Shown in pieces: positions 62,420 through 64,000 of a stretch of DNA of 64,000 nucleotides (position 1 is its first letter; the number at the start of each line of letters is the position of its first letter). The position numbers and the translations under genes are program-made. This DNA is from Posidoniimonas corsicana (GTDB lineage Bacteria; Planctomycetota; Planctomycetia; Pirellulales; Lacipirellulaceae). The stretch covers positions 248,001 to 312,000 of the forward strand of contig NZ_SIHJ01000002.1 in NCBI RefSeq assembly GCF_007859765.1, read 5' to 3'. The notes under the pieces are model-generated. The model had not been told where the DNA came from and did no database searches. It saw nothing but the letters and a program-made list of their open reading frames with translations.

Positions 62420-63223
62420 TCAGGGGGCGTCGGGGGTGGGTTGTCCGCTCCCGGAGGGTCGCGGTTCAGCGGCCGGTTTGTTGGCGGCCCCCAGCCGCGC
62501 CACGGCCGGCAGGTCGATCGAGATCCGCGTGCCGCGGCCCAGCTCGCTCTCCACGCCGATCGTGCCGCCGTGGGCCTCGATGATCTTGGCGGTGGTGGGC
62601 AGGCCCAGGCCGCTGCCGCCCGGCTTGGTGCTGAAGAACGCCTCGAACATTTTGCTGATCGTGGCGTCGTCCATCCCCTCACCGGTGTCGGTCAGGTAGA
62701 TCGAGGCGGTCGCCCCGTGGCCGCGGGTCTGGACCACCAGCTGCCCGCCGTCGGGCATCGCCTGCTTGGCGTTGAGCAGCAGGTTCATCAGCGCGCCGCG
62801 GAACGCCTCGCGGTCCAGCAGCACGCTGGGGAGCTCCGGGTCGAGGTACGGCACGATCTCCACGCCCGCGGCCGCGCACTCGGGCTCGAAGAAGTCCAGC
62901 GCGTCGGCCAGCTCCTTGTTCAGGTTCCGCGGCTCCAGCGCCACGCGGCGGACCTTGGCGTAGTTGAGGAAGTCGTCCAGCAGGTCCTGCAGCCGGTTGC
63001 ACTCCCGCTGCACCGCGTCGATCCGCTTGGCGGCCCGCCGCTCGGCGGGCGACATCTGCTCCTCGGGACCCTCCAGCAGGTCCTCGGCCAGCAGCTGCAT
63101 GTTCAGCCGGATGGTCGACAGCGGGTTCTTGATCTCGTGCGCCAGCCCGCCCGCCAGCCGCGCGATCTCGGCGTACTGCGCCATCAGCCGCTGGACGGTC
63201 TCTTCGCTGGTGGGCTGCTTCAT
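62420..63223 (-). CDS. sensor-less two-component histidine kinase
   Basis: A 267-residue protein. H-box LAGGLAHEIKNPLSTIRLN with the phospho-accepting His, followed by the HATPase_c domain (N-box NLLLNAKQAMPDG, DTGEGMDD, GGSGLGLPTTAKIIEAHGG). There is no membrane helix and no sensor domain beyond about 15 residues, so it is probably cytosolic and acts on the adjacent response regulator. It resembles NtrB/AtoS-type cores. The pair is likely a complete two-component system. Confidence 0.9.
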   Translation of the reverse strand: MKQPTSEETVQRLMAQYAEIARLAGGLAHEIKNPLSTIRLNMQLLAEDLLEGPEEQMSPAERRAAKRIDAVQRECNRLQDLLDDFLNYAKVRRVALEPRNLNKELADALDFFEPECAAAGVEIVPYLDPELPSVLLDREAFRGALMNLLLNAKQAMPDGGQLVVQTRGHGATASIYLTDTGEGMDDATISKMFEAFFSTKPGGSGLGLPTTAKIIEAHGGTIGVESELGRGTRISIDLPAVARLGAANKPAAEPRPSGSGQPTPDAP

Positions 63224-63235
63224 AACGGTTGATTA

Positions 63236-63312
63236 AAACGCCAAGGAGCCGCGACGCCAAGCTGCGGGCCGCAACTACGCGAGGGATCCGCCAAGCACGC
63301 CAAAAGCGCCAA
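63236..63312. repeat. CGCCAAG word repeat
   Basis: Five or six copies of a CGCCAAG/GCCAAGC word in 70 bp between the histidine kinase and the NPYxSP gene; related words (TTGGCGTTCTTGGCGG) recur at 63559-63574 on the other side of that small gene. Confidence 0.6.
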
Positions 63313-63316
63313 GCAG

Positions 63317-63532
63317 CTATCTCAGGCCAGCGAAGTAGGCGCCAAGGGACAGGGGGGCAATCAACGCCAAAGCCAGGTACATCGAGAACGGGTCGGCCGG
63401 GGTGACGAGCATCGCGACGACGAACGAGGCGATCAGGATCGCCGCAAGCGCCCCCATACTCGGCCGGCGCCCTGATCCCTCAGGACGGTTGGGCCCTGTC
63501 GATGGCGAGCGGTAGGGGTTGAGGCCACTCAT
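63317..63532 (-). CDS. small NPYxSP-type membrane protein
   Basis: A 71-residue protein from ATG 63532. It starts SGLNPYRSPSTGPN, the same motif as the proteins at 26.0 and 27.1 kb, then two hydrophobic helices (ALAAILIASFVVAMLVT, MYLALALIAPLSLGAYFAG). No other domain. The spacers on both sides consist of CGCCAAG-word repeats. Confidence 0.65.
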   Translation of the reverse strand: MSGLNPYRSPSTGPNRPEGSGRRPSMGALAAILIASFVVAMLVTPADPFSMYLALALIAPLSLGAYFAGLR

Positions 63533-63580
63533 TCTGTGCGTCCCTGCTTGCCGCCTAATTGGCGTTCTTGGCGGTTAGAT

Positions 63581-63613
63581 AAAAAAAGCCGGGCCCTGCT
63601 TGCAGGGCCCGGC
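63581..63613 (-). terminator. intrinsic terminator of pnp
   Basis: Perfect 11-bp stem (GCCGGGCCCTG, 63588-63598 with 63603-63613), 4-nt loop, followed on the minus strand by seven T. It lies 32 bp past the pnp stop. Confidence 0.9.
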
Positions 63614-63645
63614 CGTGGGTTTCATCGTTCGAAGCGACAGGCGGC

Positions 63646-64000
63646 CTAGGCCTCGGCCGGCTCCTCGGCGGGGCCTTCGGCCTCAGCCATGGCGGCCTTG
63701 CGGCTCAGCTTGACGCGGTCCTGCTCGTCGACGGCGATCACCTTCACCTGCATGCGGTCGCCCACCTTGCAGATATCGGCCACGCTGCCGACGTACTCGT
63801 TGGACAGCTCGCTGATGTGGCACAGGCCGTCCTTGCCGGGCAGGATCTCGACGAACGCGCCGAAGTCCTTGATGCTGGTGACCTTGCCGTCGTAGATGCG
63901 GCCCACCTGCACGCTGGCGGTGGTCGCGTCGACGCGGTTGAGCGCGCCGCGGACCGACTCCTCATCGGGGCCGGCGATCGTGACGGTGCCGTCCTCCTCG
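63646..64000 (-). CDS. pnp: polyribonucleotide nucleotidyltransferase, C-terminal part (5' end beyond window)
   Basis: About 117 residues, open to the window edge. The KH-domain end (DGTVTIAG) is followed by [37 protein letters not shown], the S1 RNA-binding domain in the arrangement typical of PNPase, and a short Ala/Glu tail. PNPase degrades RNA 3' to 5' by phosphorolysis. The catalytic RNase PH domains lie beyond the window. Confidence 0.9.
   Translation of the reverse strand, partial: EEDGTVTIAGPDEESVRGALNRVDATTASVQVGRIYDGKVTSIKDFGAFVEILPGKDGLCHISELSNEYVGSVADICKVGDRMQVKVIAVDEQDRVKLSRKAAMAEAEGPAEEPAEA

Overview
This is a high-GC (roughly two-thirds G+C) chromosomal window from what looks like a planctomycete, most likely Pirellulales (Lacipirellulaceae-like). 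The evidence is: PEP-CTERM proteins, small membrane proteins that begin with an NPYxSP-type motif, a DUF6384 protein, a fused AroD-AroE, a CPXCG cysteine-rich protein, an N-terminally anchored vWA protein and a membrane-anchored Ser/Thr kinase with a zinc ribbon. No rRNA, tRNA, CRISPR array, prophage or transposase gene was seen. Most of the window is ordinary core and lineage-specific genes, and about 89% is coding.

Layout. 1-9.2 kb: the end of an acyl-CoA dehydrogenase, a DUF4112 protein, a PDZ protein, a vWA protein, an alpha/beta-hydrolase-fold protein without a recognisable nucleophile serine, a LysM protein and a PEP-CTERM protein. 9.3-12.4 kb: a minus-strand block rny (RNase Y), ymdB-type phosphodiesterase and macro-domain protein. 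13.2-22.8 kb: tilS, a serine beta-lactamase-fold hydrolase, a very large AsmA-like protein, a CvpA-like protein, a FlgM-like protein, a Fur-family regulator and a short-chain dehydrogenase. 22.9-34.6 kb: purB, an HD phosphohydrolase, two NPYxSP-type membrane proteins, the Ser/Thr kinase, a carboxypeptidase-regulatory-like secreted protein and a secretin-N-domain protein.

34.9-46 kb: a small hypothetical gene, a 650-bp gene-free region that probably encodes a structured RNA with a strong terminator, rtcB (RNA ligase), a CPXCG protein, a PPK2 kinase, a hexapeptide acetyltransferase, a GNAT acetyltransferase and a CHRD/PEP-CTERM protein. These are followed by an unusual divergent cluster of a TelA-like helical protein, a DUF6384 membrane protein and a translationally coupled coiled-coil protein, then a TetR regulator. 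46.3-54.9 kb: msrAB fusion, a calcineurin-type phosphatase, the isoprenoid operon xseB-ispA-dxs, and a gluconolactonase-like plus CE15-like esterase pair. 55-64 kb (all minus strand): a prepilin peptidase lacking the usual cysteines, aroK, aroDE, mutL, a sigma-54-type response regulator and its kinase, a small membrane protein, and the 3' end of pnp.

The most unusual non-coding signal is a family of three intergenic elements of about 165-180 bp (3.7, 15.4 and 26.6 kb). Each is built from two end hairpins with TTTTGTCC/GGACAAAA arms. Two copies share an identical 35-nt end hairpin in opposite orientation, which suggests a MITE-like or paired-hairpin element. Several other palindromic and word-like intergenic repeats occur at 10.7, 25.8-26.0, 27.7, 52.0, 54.9-55.1 and 63.2 kb.
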